Source: a virus. Taken from it: DNA of 42,667 nt. Within the stretch, counting starts at the first letter, position 1. The number at the start of each line of letters is the position of its first letter. The position numbers were made by a program, and so were the translations under genes. The DNA lies in the IMG/VR virus record IMGVR_UViG_3300009100_000021, positions 1 through 42,667 of that record. The stretch is one strand, 5' to 3'. Shown here one piece after another: positions 21,040 to 28,879 of the stretch. The notes beneath the pieces were generated by a model, which saw nothing but the letters and a program-made list of their open reading frames with translations, did not search any database and was not told the DNA's origin.

Positions 21040-21957
21040 TCAAGACTTCCTCGGCGCATCCAGCGGCTTGCGCAACACGAGTGTCAATGCAGTGCAGCCG
21101 AAATCATCCTTCGGGAGATGGCGGAATTGCGGGTGAATCAGAGATAGATCAATCTCTTTTTTTGGCGCGATACGCTCCAAAATCTGAAAGCCGGCATCGG
21201 TAAACAGCCGGTCCCATTCGGACGCCTGCAATCGATTGATGTATTGCAGTTCGTTCTCGAACAATGTTTGCCAGACGCGATCAGAGTATCTCAGATACTG
21301 TTTCGAGCATGCGCTGCGGTCGTAATGAGCGAGATGATCATCGATGCCAATCTGGTGAATCATGCACGCTCCGGGCTCCAGCGTGCGATACATGTCGTTC
21401 ACCAGTGTATAGACACTGCCTCGCGGGACGTGTTCTAGGACGTGGAAGCTGATGATCGAATCGAAACTGCGGTCAGAGAATTGCGTGATCGCCCCCTTGG
21501 GGTGAATCACATATTCGAAATGGGTACGCTCGTACACGTCCTCCCAGTTGCGGGAGGTCGTGATCCGATCGAGCCGCGCGATAGTGTCAGCGCTCTCGCC
21601 CCGTGAGACCATCTCGTCGCGCAGCTTACGTGCGGTTGCTATCAGCCCCGCGAATTGACGGTTGTCCCAGATATCCAGGCCGGTAAGCTGCAGATCGAAG
21701 TACAGACCCGCGTACAGGGCGTACCAGTGCATCCATCCGGTTCCGAGCTCCAGTAGTCTATCACCGTGTTTGATGGCTCGATGCTTGCGAGCCAGAGCCA
21801 TCAGCAAGTCGCCACGCTCGATACGATAATTCAGACCAGGGGCACTTCGACGTCGTAGCTCGTTATACGAATTGCCCAACATTCGATAAAAACCGCGGGT
21901 TAACGCATTGGCTGAAAATGTTTTCAGCGCAAGTGCGGCCATGGTGTATTTGATCAT
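21040..21957 (-). CDS. class I SAM-dependent methyltransferase
   Basis: A 305-residue protein. Motif I is RLLELGTGWMHWYALYAGLY (about residues 68-87). LTGLDIWDN follows, and SFDSIISFHVLEHVPRGSVY is the post-II/IV region of methyltransferase-11 proteins. IHQIGIDDHLAHYDRSACSK and a C-terminal FTDAGFQILERIAP complete it. Such enzymes often modify sugars or lipids, so a role in altering host surface glycans or the phage glycan is possible. It is the last gene of the leftward region, ~120 bp from the next one, and may be expressed on its own as a lysogenic-conversion gene. Confidence 0.8.
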   Translation of the reverse strand: MIKYTMAALALKTFSANALTRGFYRMLGNSYNELRRRSAPGLNYRIERGDLLMALARKHRAIKHGDRLLELGTGWMHWYALYAGLYFDLQLTGLDIWDNRQFAGLIATARKLRDEMVSRGESADTIARLDRITTSRNWEDVYERTHFEYVIHPKGAITQFSDRSFDSIISFHVLEHVPRGSVYTLVNDMYRTLEPGACMIHQIGIDDHLAHYDRSACSKQYLRYSDRVWQTLFENELQYINRLQASEWDRLFTDAGFQILERIAPKKEIDLSLIHPQFRHLPKDDFGCTALTLVLRKPLDAPRKS

Positions 21958-22030
21958 GCCCGATACCCCCTGTTGTATTTTGCGGGACTATACCGAGCGA
22001 CTCAGCGGTGCGCTAGCGAAACTACCTGGA

Positions 22031-22056
22031 TAGGTTCTATGTAAACATAAGACCTA
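22031..22056. promoter_or_regulatory. 26-bp imperfect palindrome upstream of the methyltransferase
   Basis: Outer arms TAGGT...ACCTA and inner arms ATGT-AA-ACAT are joined by mismatched TCT/AAG, giving about 10 of 12 paired positions. It lies in the only non-coding stretch (21958-22074) ahead of the leftward methyltransferase gene. No T-run follows, so an operator is likelier than a terminator. Confidence 0.45.
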
Positions 22057-22074
22057 AGTGTGCGAGTAATAGTG

Positions 22075-22350
22075 TTAGAGGCGCACTGCGCGCGATGTAT
22101 CCGGCGGGTGATCAAATTCAACGACCAATTCGCCGTCTACCATCAGAAACCGCGCGCCCGTCGGGGCCTGGCATTGAATCTTGGCCAGGCGAAAATTCCG
22201 GTCGATGTACTCGAAATGGCCGAATGTGGCGCAGCTTTGCAGGATCAGAGCCCCGACGCGGGATTGCTGATTGGTCTGGATTGAATACCGCCCGCCAACG
22301 AAGGCTGCGATTACGGCTGCTGCTGCTACGGCGTAGGTATACTTATTCAT
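22075..22350 (-). CDS. membrane-anchored or secreted protein (91 aa)
   Basis: The N-terminus KYTYAVAAAAVIAAFVGGRY is a signal anchor with a short basic lead. The rest is soluble (SRVGALILQSCATFGHFEYI, then GARFLMVDGELVVEFDHPPD) and probably periplasmic. No lipobox cysteine is seen. It lies downstream of the lysis genes on the same strand, so a lysis accessory or superinfection-exclusion protein is possible. Confidence 0.55.
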   Translation of the reverse strand: MNKYTYAVAAAAVIAAFVGGRYSIQTNQQSRVGALILQSCATFGHFEYIDRNFRLAKIQCQAPTGARFLMVDGELVVEFDHPPDTSRAVRL

Positions 22351-22436
22351 GCCGCCCCCTTATTCGATGGATGGGGCATCCTAGCCGGGCATGGTGATTG
22401 CGAGCAACAGGCGAATTCAATTTTGGAGTATTCGCC

Positions 22437-22631
22437 ATGGCAAACTTTGATGCAGTACTCAAGCAGGCCAAGGGCCTACAGGGTCCTCAGGAGCGTGCAG
22501 CGCTCGTGCTGCAATCCATTGAGGAGCAACTTGGGGCAGCTGGGGAAGACAAGGCAGCCCGGCAGCAGTTTCTCACCAACCTGCACACGAATCGCGCTCA
22601 GTTGGCCGAAGCGATTGCGGGCGACGAGTAA
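22437..22631 (+). CDS. lone rightward gene in the late region (64 aa)
   Basis: TTTTGGAGT precedes the ATG at good spacing. Helical protein (NFDAVLKQAKGLQGPQERAA, then LVLQSIEEQLGAAGEDKAAR). It is on the opposite strand to all its neighbours, so it needs its own promoter and may be a lysogenically expressed moron. No function recognised. Confidence 0.5.
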   Translation: MANFDAVLKQAKGLQGPQERAALVLQSIEEQLGAAGEDKAARQQFLTNLHTNRAQLAEAIAGDE

Positions 22632-22668
22632 GTGAGCCGCGCCCTGCCAGGGACGGCGGGGGTGTTCG

Positions 22669-22854
22669 TCAGGTACCGAGGTGCAGGCTCCCGTCCTGCA
22701 CGACATTCAGAAGCCACAGCAGCAGGACAACGCCCACAATGACATACACAACTACTTTGACGATGGGCGGTATGCCGGGGATCTGCTGAATTCCCCATAA
22801 AATTAATCCAACGATGCAGAGCACTATCAGCGCAGTGATCAACAGCGTAATCAT
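22669..22854 (-). CDS. two-span membrane protein, holin-like (61 aa)
   Basis: GGGAGCTCGAC precedes the ATG. Two long hydrophobic stretches, MITLLITALIVLCIVGLILW and VVVYVIVGVVLLLWLLNVV, are joined by QQIPGIPPIVK. Small two-helix proteins of this kind occur in phage lysis cassettes and as host membrane proteins. It sits just downstream of the holin and could be a second holin or antiholin. Confidence 0.6.
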   Translation of the reverse strand: MITLLITALIVLCIVGLILWGIQQIPGIPPIVKVVVYVIVGVVLLLWLLNVVQDGSLHLGT

Positions 22855-22907
22855 GTCGAGCTCCCGCAGCCGAAAATGGCTGGTTTGGGTGAGCAAGGAA
22901 CAGATCC

Positions 22908-23327
22908 CTATCTCCCCTGAGGCGATACGCCCCGGACCCGCTCGTAGGTGCGATATGCCCCGAGGCCCAGCATGCCAAACAGCAGCGTCAGAAGCGTGTC
23001 GAGCTCCAGCGCCGGGAAATCGGTCCCGGAGAGCCCCACCGCGATAGGCCGCACCACGAATTGATACGCGAGTCCTGAGGCGCAGATCCAGCCAACCGCG
23101 GGCCTCCATCCTCTCGTGAAGAAGTCCGGTGCCTGAGCCTCCTGCTTGTTCACTTCGAGCTGCGCGAGGGCCAGTTGCACATCAGCTTCGAGCGCCCGAC
23201 CTTCAGTTCCTTGCAGAAGCTTGAAGGTCTCGAACTGCATTTCCGCCGCTTTGGCTTTGTCCGGAACTACCCGGTCTATGACCTTCCCGAGTACTTCAAA
23301 AATAGGACCAATAATCGCAGGTGCCAT
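22908..23327 (-). CDS. holin (3TM family)
   Basis: A 139-residue protein. A helical, charged N-terminus (DKAKAAEMQFETFKLLQGTE, then LALAQLEVNKQEAQ) precedes FFTRGWRPAVGWICASGLAY and TLLTLLFGMLGLGAYRTYER. The GWRPxxGW motif followed by hydrophobic segments is the mark of the 3TM holin family. It would form membrane lesions that release the endolysin. It begins on the last base of the endolysin stop. Confidence 0.82.
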   Translation of the reverse strand: MAPAIIGPIFEVLGKVIDRVVPDKAKAAEMQFETFKLLQGTEGRALEADVQLALAQLEVNKQEAQAPDFFTRGWRPAVGWICASGLAYQFVVRPIAVGLSGTDFPALELDTLLTLLFGMLGLGAYRTYERVRGVSPQGR

Positions 23328-23746
23328 TAATCCCCCGTCAGCTCGATGTGCGGACCGTCTATGAATCGTTCATCGGGGTCATGTCCGGCCGTCCGCCAGT
23401 CACCGTCCCAATCTGCCCCCCATCGAATCTTTACGCCCTGTTCGTCAGCAATCCGCTGGATGTACCCCGCCAGCCGTGCGAACGCGGGCAAGTCCTTCCA
23501 GTCGATCTTGATGCCGGGAAAGTACGGGGCAATGTCCACGGCTACAGATGGGGAACGGTTGTGCTTTGAATTGGGCCAGCGCTTCGTAGTCGTACCACGG
23601 CGGAACGCGTCTTCTTGTTCCTCCTCGTTCCGATGGCCGCACAGGACCACGAAGTCCACCTGCTTGATCGCCTCGCGCAATAGGCGCTGCAGGCGCTCGT
23701 CACAGGTAGACAGACGCTGCTCAGAGAGCTGAGAGAATTGCGGCAT
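23327..23746 (-). CDS. endolysin, M15-type peptidase
   Basis: A 139-residue protein starting MPQFSQLSEQRL. EQEDAFRRGTTTKRWPNSKH, then SPSVAVDIAPYFPGIKIDWK, contain the zinc-binding His and Asp of the M15 family. WDGDWRTAGHDPDERFIDGP followed by HIEL gives the last metal His. Such enzymes cleave peptidoglycan cross-bridges (L-alanyl-D-glutamate or D-Ala-D-Ala peptidases). No signal peptide is present, so release depends on the holin. A longer upstream frame is rejected because it lacks family similarity. Confidence 0.87.
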   Translation of the reverse strand: MPQFSQLSEQRLSTCDERLQRLLREAIKQVDFVVLCGHRNEEEQEDAFRRGTTTKRWPNSKHNRSPSVAVDIAPYFPGIKIDWKDLPAFARLAGYIQRIADEQGVKIRWGADWDGDWRTAGHDPDERFIDGPHIELTGD

Positions 23747-23775
23747 ACCTACTTCCCCCGACAACCGCCGATCAT

Positions 23776-23940
23776 TTATCGATCGCCGCCTCTTAGGCGC
23801 CCTTCGAGTCTTGCGACACGGTCGCGCCAATCGATGTCGTTCTGGATGTGTTTGTACAGCGCGCCCACCATAGCGACGTTGATCACGATGGAAAGGCCCA
23901 GCGCCCAGCGTAGAAATTCAAGCTGAGCGCTGGCGTCCAT
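23776..23940 (-). CDS. small single-span membrane protein (54 aa)
   Basis: LRWALGLSIVINVAMVGALY forms one membrane helix, followed by KHIQNDIDWRDRVARLEGRL, a charged helix. The topology is like a short inner-membrane spanin or holin regulator. It is directly upstream of the endolysin in the leftward unit. Confidence 0.55.
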   Translation of the reverse strand: MDASAQLEFLRWALGLSIVINVAMVGALYKHIQNDIDWRDRVARLEGRLRGGDR

Positions 23941-24131
23941 TATTCGTCCGGACCGTCGGCAATCGCCGGCAAGCGCTTCATGATGCGCGTGACGGTCTGG
24001 CCGACCTGTTGCGGAGTTGCGGAGTCGCTCGGGCGATAGGTAATGCTCGCCTCGACTTCCGGGTGATGATCCTCGGCGCCAGGAGCGGCGGGCACAACGG
24101 TCGAAGAAATAATGATCGTACTGTGGCTCAT
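23940..24131 (-). CDS. hypothetical protein (63 aa)
   Basis: Ser/Thr/Pro-rich (STIIISSTVVPAAPGAEDHH, then QVGQTVTRIMKRLPAIADGP). No membrane helix or family seen. Abuts the previous gene and overlaps the next by ATGA. Confidence 0.5.
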   Translation of the reverse strand: MSHSTIIISSTVVPAAPGAEDHHPEVEASITYRPSDSATPQQVGQTVTRIMKRLPAIADGPDE

Positions 24132-24490
24132 TTATCATCCTTTCGGAGTTGATCTTCGTTTACCGGAATCCCGTGTGCGATCATGGTTGCCTTGAGCAAC
24201 ATGGCGTCCTGTGCCGCAAGACGTGACTCGCGCTCTGCCTTTTCTACGCGATCCTTGAGGTTCACGATCTGCTCTTCATACAGCCTTGGCACAACGATCA
24301 CTACGCCGATGGCAACCGCTGACAAAAGAGCTGCGATGATGCTGAGATACAGCCCCGTGCGATCATGGATTTCCGCGTTTGATCTCGATCCGCTCGATCC
24401 GTCTTTCAAATCCATCGACTCGTTTTTCGAGTCCTGATATGCGACCTTGTACGGTGTCGATTCCGGCGCTGAAGTCGGTCTGTCGGACAT
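24128..24490 (-). CDS. membrane protein with coiled coil, spanin-like candidate
   Basis: A 120-residue protein (start MSDRPTSAPES). A ~50-residue hydrophilic N-terminus precedes one membrane helix (LYLSIIAALLSAVAIGVVIV). A charged coiled coil follows (EEQIVNLKDRVEKAERESRL, then AAQDAMLLKATMIAHGIPV). Its first 128 bp overlap the upstream gene in another frame. The later ATG at 24415 is an alternative start. Membrane helix plus periplasmic coiled coil in a lysis block suggests an inner-membrane spanin; no lipoprotein partner is obvious. Confidence 0.55.
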   Translation of the reverse strand: MSDRPTSAPESTPYKVAYQDSKNESMDLKDGSSGSRSNAEIHDRTGLYLSIIAALLSAVAIGVVIVVPRLYEEQIVNLKDRVEKAERESRLAAQDAMLLKATMIAHGIPVNEDQLRKDDK

Positions 24491-24692
24491 ATGGTTGCCC
24501 CGTGAGCGTATTAACGGACGCAGCAAGGTACTCAAACTTCGTCTTGAGTGCCACCAGTTCGCCCTGTACCGCAACCAGCGTTGCGCTGTCGTCCTTGTCT
24601 TTCGCCAGGAGGTAGTTAGTCCCCGCCACCAGGACACCAACAATGAGCGCGCTGACGATGCTAGCGACCCAATCGTTTCCCTTGACATTCAT
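24363..24692 (-). CDS. membrane-anchored coiled-coil protein
   Basis: A 109-residue protein with GATGGGGGTCC before the ATG. One membrane helix (VASIVSALIVGVLVAGTNYL) is followed by a long coiled coil (VAVQGELVALKTKFEYLAAS ... GRISGLEKRVDGFERRIERI). It overlaps the downstream membrane protein by 128 bp in a different frame. The size and layout resemble phage inner-membrane spanins or virion-associated anchors. Confidence 0.55.
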   Translation of the reverse strand: MNVKGNDWVASIVSALIVGVLVAGTNYLLAKDKDDSATLVAVQGELVALKTKFEYLAASVNTLTGQPYVRQTDFSAGIDTVQGRISGLEKRVDGFERRIERIEIKRGNP

Positions 24693-24787
24693 CGGACCCC
24701 CATCGTCATCATCGCCTCTTAGTTCTGTTGCAAACCCATCACTTTCTGGCACGACTCAATCGCCCGTTTCGGGTAGCGGGGAGTCGG

Positions 24788-24940
24788 TCACGACTTCTCC
24801 CAATTCACTCCGCTGATCTGGACAGGGTTCAGATCGGATGTTCCGATAATTGAGCCCTTTATTGAACCTACTATCACGTTACCCTTGATCACGCAGCCTT
24901 CGCCGCTGGTTTCACACTGAATCGCCTCAGGCTCGCTCAT
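24788..24940 (-). CDS. small hypothetical protein (50 aa)
   Basis: MSEPEAIQCETSGEGCVIKG, then VIVGSIKGSIIGTSDLNPVQ. Beta-rich with two cysteines. It lies 18 bp after the second tailspike's stop, so it may be read from the tail transcript. No family recognised. Confidence 0.5.
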   Translation of the reverse strand: MSEPEAIQCETSGEGCVIKGNVIVGSIKGSIIGTSDLNPVQISGVNWEKS

Positions 24941-24958
24941 ATCGGATTGCCCCGCCGA

Positions 24959-26833
24959 TCATGTAATCGCGTTGTACACAGGCAAGTACCCGAGACTTGC
25001 GCCGGTCTGATCGTAAACCTGAATCTTCTTGACGACGGTACCCGGCGTCGTTGCAGCAGCAGAATTGCCTACCCCAAGCACGTCTCCGTACACGTAACCA
25101 TCTGTCACAGCAGAGCCCATCCGAACCGCCGCGTTGCTCCAGTTGGTCGCCACGTTCGCCAGGCACATGGGATTGGTCGCTTGGTTGTATACGCCGATGA
25201 ACTGGTTGGGCGAGGCTGAGCCGATGCAAAGATTGAATGCCGCAACAGCGTCAGTGGTCGTGGTGTCAATCTGCACGCCGTTAAAACTGCTGTTGGCGAG
25301 ATTGGCGTTGTGTACGTGATTTCCGATTACGGTCCCGTGTACGGTGGTGCCCGTCAGACGAATCCCGTGTTGCTGGGTATCCCTGACCGTATTTCCGGTG
25401 ATGGTTGCGGATGTCGTGTTGTTCGTGACAATGCCTTCCTTGCCGCTCGTGTCCACCGAATTTCCGGTGATCGTCACATCTTCACACTGAGACGCTTGAA
25501 TGCCCCCCGCGGCCGAGAGATTCCCCGAGTTATAGACACTGTTACCGCTGATGGTAACGGCCTCGGCTACCTGCCCCGAGATCCCCGTAACCCAAATTCC
25601 TTGCTCGCCCGGGTCGCGCACCACATTCCCAGTGATGGAGATGCGCTTCATCGGGGATGTGTCGCCGGTCGTTGACGCAACGGAGATGCCGTTCTCCAGC
25701 TGTCCTTCGCAGACATTTCCCGTGATAGCGACATCGGAAACTCGTTTCTCAACACCAATACCCTTATTTCCCTTATAGCATTGGTTGCGCGCGATTCGGA
25801 CCTTCGCGCAGTCGGTTCCAACGTTGATCAGCGGACCGTCCGTTGCGCCAGTCGCGGCGCAGTAGATCTGGTTTCCGCTGATGTCCATATCCTCAGACGT
25901 GCTGGCCTTGATCGCTTCTTTTGCGTGGTTATAGATGAGGTTGTCGCAACATGAAAACTTCTTCATGTAGTAGAAGTTGATGCCCTCGTCTACCTGATCC
26001 TCGATGTAGTTGTGATCGACGCACGCGCCATAGCTGTACGCAGACGCCCCGCCCTGATTGCCGGCAAATGTCACGCACCAACTATAGAAGCCCGTGAATC
26101 GACAGTGATGAACGTGGCAATTCTTTTCCACGCCGTCGGTCGTGTCCTCGCTCTTAACGGCGCAATTGGAGTACGTGGAAAGCACGTTTCCTTGGCCATT
26201 GCCGTCTACCCAAATACCGGTGATTTCCACATTCACAGCGTCATCGAGTACGAGAAAGTTGATGTTATGGCCGCCTTGCAGGAACTTTGGCCAGCCTTGC
26301 CCGATGATGCGCCTGTTGGACGGTACCGTCACCGACGCCGTGTATGTGAATGACGTTCCCAGATTGACGATGTAGACGACGTTATTTGCCGCAAGCGCAT
26401 TGGTCAGCGCGGTATGCGTGGCGGTCGATCCATCGCCAAGGCCGTAGCGTCGCGCATCCCCCGGCTCATACGCATAGTTGCTGGGCGTGACGCTGGCATT
26501 GGTCTCGGCCGTTGTACGCGGATAGAGAATTGCGCCAACTTGCGATTGGGTCAGTGGCTGAACCGGAACATTGTCATCCGAGCTGATTTGTACGCCGTTC
26601 GCATCCTGCAGGGTGATCTTGACTGCACCGCCGTCAGGATTAATGTAGACGGCCGGAAATCGCCCGTCCGCTAGCGACAGCACCGGATGCGCGTGCGGCT
26701 GAGAAAATGAATTTGTTGTGTACGTGGCCCTCGGGGTGCTCGTGCCGGCATCGAAAACATAGAGCTTGGCGCCTGAGTACGGGTTGCCGTTCGCATCCGT
26801 CAGTAACTGGCGCGGCAGAACAAGCAGTGTCAT
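24959..26833 (-). CDS. tailspike A, parallel beta-helix
   Basis: A 624-residue protein. Residues 1-130 are a head-binding-like module: LLVLPRQLLTDANGNPYSGA, then TSTPRATYTTNSFSQPHAHP, ending in NYAYEPGDARRYG. It is shared with tailspike B. From ~160 to ~560 there are short repeats of the type ITGN-V, each about a beta-helix rung (VAITGNVCEGQ, ISITGNVVRDPGEQGIWVTG, VTISGNSVYNSG). This fold binds or cuts surface polysaccharide. No catalytic triad can be assigned. The C-terminus (VKKIQVYDQTGASLGYLPVY) resembles a trimerisation end. Confidence 0.85.
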   Translation of the reverse strand: MTLLVLPRQLLTDANGNPYSGAKLYVFDAGTSTPRATYTTNSFSQPHAHPVLSLADGRFPAVYINPDGGAVKITLQDANGVQISSDDNVPVQPLTQSQVGAILYPRTTAETNASVTPSNYAYEPGDARRYGLGDGSTATHTALTNALAANNVVYIVNLGTSFTYTASVTVPSNRRIIGQGWPKFLQGGHNINFLVLDDAVNVEITGIWVDGNGQGNVLSTYSNCAVKSEDTTDGVEKNCHVHHCRFTGFYSWCVTFAGNQGGASAYSYGACVDHNYIEDQVDEGINFYYMKKFSCCDNLIYNHAKEAIKASTSEDMDISGNQIYCAATGATDGPLINVGTDCAKVRIARNQCYKGNKGIGVEKRVSDVAITGNVCEGQLENGISVASTTGDTSPMKRISITGNVVRDPGEQGIWVTGISGQVAEAVTISGNSVYNSGNLSAAGGIQASQCEDVTITGNSVDTSGKEGIVTNNTTSATITGNTVRDTQQHGIRLTGTTVHGTVIGNHVHNANLANSSFNGVQIDTTTTDAVAAFNLCIGSASPNQFIGVYNQATNPMCLANVATNWSNAAVRMGSAVTDGYVYGDVLGVGNSAAATTPGTVVKKIQVYDQTGASLGYLPVYNAIT

Positions 26834-26842
26834 GAGTGCCCT

Positions 26843-28540
26843 TTAAGTGGTTGCTGACCAGCGCAAGATGACGTTGCCGGTGCCCGCAATCGGCGCGACT
26901 GTAAATGTGACTATGATGTTGGTGGCATCTGAAGCGACGGAGCGTGCGCCCGATGCATCCGGGGAGCCCGCCGTCACACTGACACCTCGTGGTTCATCCG
27001 GGGAAAGCTCGTGCGGGATCAAAAACTCGGTTTCCGCTCCATCGCCGTCGAATGTGGCTGTGCCGCGGTTCAGATCGATGCGCCCATAATTGTTCTTGCA
27101 GAGCAAGAAAGAGTTGTTCGCGCCGGTCTCATGCAAAACCGAGATGGTTCCGGACGAACCCGAGACCGGGCACGAATTGCCCTGCACGATGTTTGGACCA
27201 TCAGAAGTGCTGTTTTCCTTGATCCCGTAAGCAGATTTGGTTGCGCCATCAATGTTGATGACGTTTCCCGCAATGACATTGAACTGAGAGCGGGTCAGGG
27301 TATCGGCCACCTGACTGTCAAGATGAATCTCTTGATAGCCGCCGTGAGTATCTTGTGAGTTGTTTCTCAGTTGATTGCCCAGCACGATCGCGCGCTTGAT
27401 CCGAAACAGATAGATTCCGGTATAGCCGTTATAAGCCACAATGTTCCCGGAAACGACCGCGCCCTTGACCTGGTCGAATATCGTGATGCCATACTCGCCA
27501 TTGTTCCGGACCGAGTTTCCATGGACCGTGATGTCCTCGGTCAGCGGACCTTGCACGGCAATGCCGTACTGTGTGTTGTCGTGACAGGCATTCGCCGAGA
27601 CGATCAATCCCTTGCTGCCGGTTGCGCCCACCTCACCCTCAAACACGTAGATGCCGTGACGAAGGTTTGAATAGCAGTTGTTGGAGCTCGCAACGCTATC
27701 CCGGGTCTGCTCCAGCTCAATGCCGTGATACAGATTGTCGAACGACTGGCATCCCGTGATCACACAGCCGTCGCTGTCATATGCGTGAATGCCGTCGCCC
27801 TCGCACGCGTGCACGTACACGTTCGTGAGCGAGCACTGATCGGCCCCGCCAAAGTAGAACCCGTACCTTGTACCGCCACCGGTACTGGCTCGATTGCCAT
27901 TGATCCGGATGTTGTCCGCGCTCGCCTTGGTGATCGACTCGAACTTGAGGACGTTGTCGGACCAGTTGGCGCCATTCGGGACGAATATCTCGGACTTGTA
28001 CCCGTCGCCCGTGATCCGTACGTTTGAGCGCATGTTGATGGTGCTGGCGCTTGCCTTCGTGTACTGCCCGGCCGGCAGGTACACACAGCCACCGCTGGCG
28101 GCGTTCGCCACATTGATTGCGGTCTGGATCGCGTCCCACGTCGTGCCATAGCGCTGCACGTTCAGCGGTGGGTAGGCGTAGCTGGTGGGCGTCACACCGG
28201 CTGCAATCTCCGCGGCGGTACGCGGCCAGAGCACGCTTCCAATGACTGCTGCAGAAAGGAACTGATCGCTTGCCTTGTTCGTCGAGTACAACTCAACGTC
28301 AGCTGAGGTCTTGAGGGTGACCTTGTATTCCAGTGTGGGATTCAGATAGATCGGCGCGAACACGCCAGCCGCATCTGCCACAACCGGATTTGTATGCGGT
28401 GTCGCTAGTTCCGGGTCAGAGTAGGTATCGCGCGGCGTTGTCGTCCCGGGCACATAGAAGTACGCCTTCGCGGCAGAGAGCAGCGTGAGATTGCTGCTTA
28501 TGTTGAGCTGGCGCGGGAGCTGAAAGAGTTGGTAGGCCAT
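26843..28540 (-). CDS. tailspike B, parallel beta-helix
   Basis: A 565-residue paralogue lying nine bases upstream of tailspike A. The N-terminal ~130 residues match it closely in plan: FQLPRQLNISSNLTLLSAAK, then TTTPRDTYSDPELATPHTNP, ending NYAY-like TSYAYPPLNVQRYG. The body is a different beta-helix (DAIQTAINVANAASGGCVYL pectate-lyase entry, then rungs such as GIYVFEGEVG, ITVHGNSVRNNGEYGITIFD). The C-terminus is a separate beta domain (FDGDGAETEFLIPHELSPDE, then ATNIIVTFTVAPIAGTGNVI). Two spikes with one anchor suggest two receptor specificities. Confidence 0.85.
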   Translation of the reverse strand: MAYQLFQLPRQLNISSNLTLLSAAKAYFYVPGTTTPRDTYSDPELATPHTNPVVADAAGVFAPIYLNPTLEYKVTLKTSADVELYSTNKASDQFLSAAVIGSVLWPRTAAEIAAGVTPTSYAYPPLNVQRYGTTWDAIQTAINVANAASGGCVYLPAGQYTKASASTINMRSNVRITGDGYKSEIFVPNGANWSDNVLKFESITKASADNIRINGNRASTGGGTRYGFYFGGADQCSLTNVYVHACEGDGIHAYDSDGCVITGCQSFDNLYHGIELEQTRDSVASSNNCYSNLRHGIYVFEGEVGATGSKGLIVSANACHDNTQYGIAVQGPLTEDITVHGNSVRNNGEYGITIFDQVKGAVVSGNIVAYNGYTGIYLFRIKRAIVLGNQLRNNSQDTHGGYQEIHLDSQVADTLTRSQFNVIAGNVINIDGATKSAYGIKENSTSDGPNIVQGNSCPVSGSSGTISVLHETGANNSFLLCKNNYGRIDLNRGTATFDGDGAETEFLIPHELSPDEPRGVSVTAGSPDASGARSVASDATNIIVTFTVAPIAGTGNVILRWSATT

Positions 28541-28593
28541 TAGAAATCACCGGCCGGCGAGTTCACTTGCGGCAGTGCAAAAAGAGCGGGCAT
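28540..28593 (-). CDS. 17-residue leader-like ORF before tailspike B
   Basis: ATG at 28593, peptide MPALFALPQVNSPAGDF, stop TAA overlapping the tailspike ATG (TAATG). The peptide resembles the first residues of the tailspike module (LFxLPRQ). It may be a leader, a coupling peptide or the remnant of a third spike. An even shorter 11-residue frame lies at 28597-28632. Confidence 0.25.
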   Translation of the reverse strand: MPALFALPQVNSPAGDF

Positions 28594-28630
28594 GGCTCAG
28601 GCCGCTGCCGGGTAGTATTCTGGTTGGTTC

Positions 28631-28879
28631 ATGGTCTTCGACTTGCTCAAAAAACTGGCCGACTTTTGGTTGTGGGTCTGCGTGGCGATTGGCGCGCTGA
28701 GCGGCATCGGTGCGCTCGTCGGCCGGATATCACGCCGTGAGGTGCGGCGCGAAGAAGCGCGGCGCAAAAGACTCGGATACGACCTCACTGCGCCTCCTGA
28801 GAAACGAGCCCCGACTCCGCGCCGACTGTGGAGGCACGGGCCGATTTTGCGAGCTCGTCAGCAAAGCGACGAACGTTAG
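28631..28879 (+). CDS. possible rightward membrane protein (82 aa)
   Basis: VFDLLKKLADFWLWVCVAIG, then ALSGIGALVGRISRREVRRE, reads as one membrane segment with a basic cytoplasmic tail. It fills the 245-bp gap between tailspike B and the gp16-like gene and overlaps the latter's 3' end by 95 bp. No clear ribosome site is seen. Otherwise this gap holds nothing convincing. Confidence 0.4.
   Translation: MVFDLLKKLADFWLWVCVAIGALSGIGALVGRISRREVRREEARRKRLGYDLTAPPEKRAPTPRRLWRHGPILRARQQSDER

Noticed and set aside
25300-26000. Possible tandem repeat or CRISPR-like array suggested by recurring ITGN codons
   Set aside because: The recurrence is at protein level (beta-helix rungs), with irregular spacing and no identical DNA repeats or spacers.
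25310-26674. Several plus-strand frames opposite tailspike A
   Set aside because: Their repeated Gly/Ile/Asp patterns are the reverse image of the beta-helix rungs; no start sites.
28597-28788. A 63-codon minus-strand frame in the gap between tailspike B and the gp16-like gene
   Set aside because: Arg/Ser-rich shadow of the plus-strand membrane-protein frame, with no ribosome site or family similarity.
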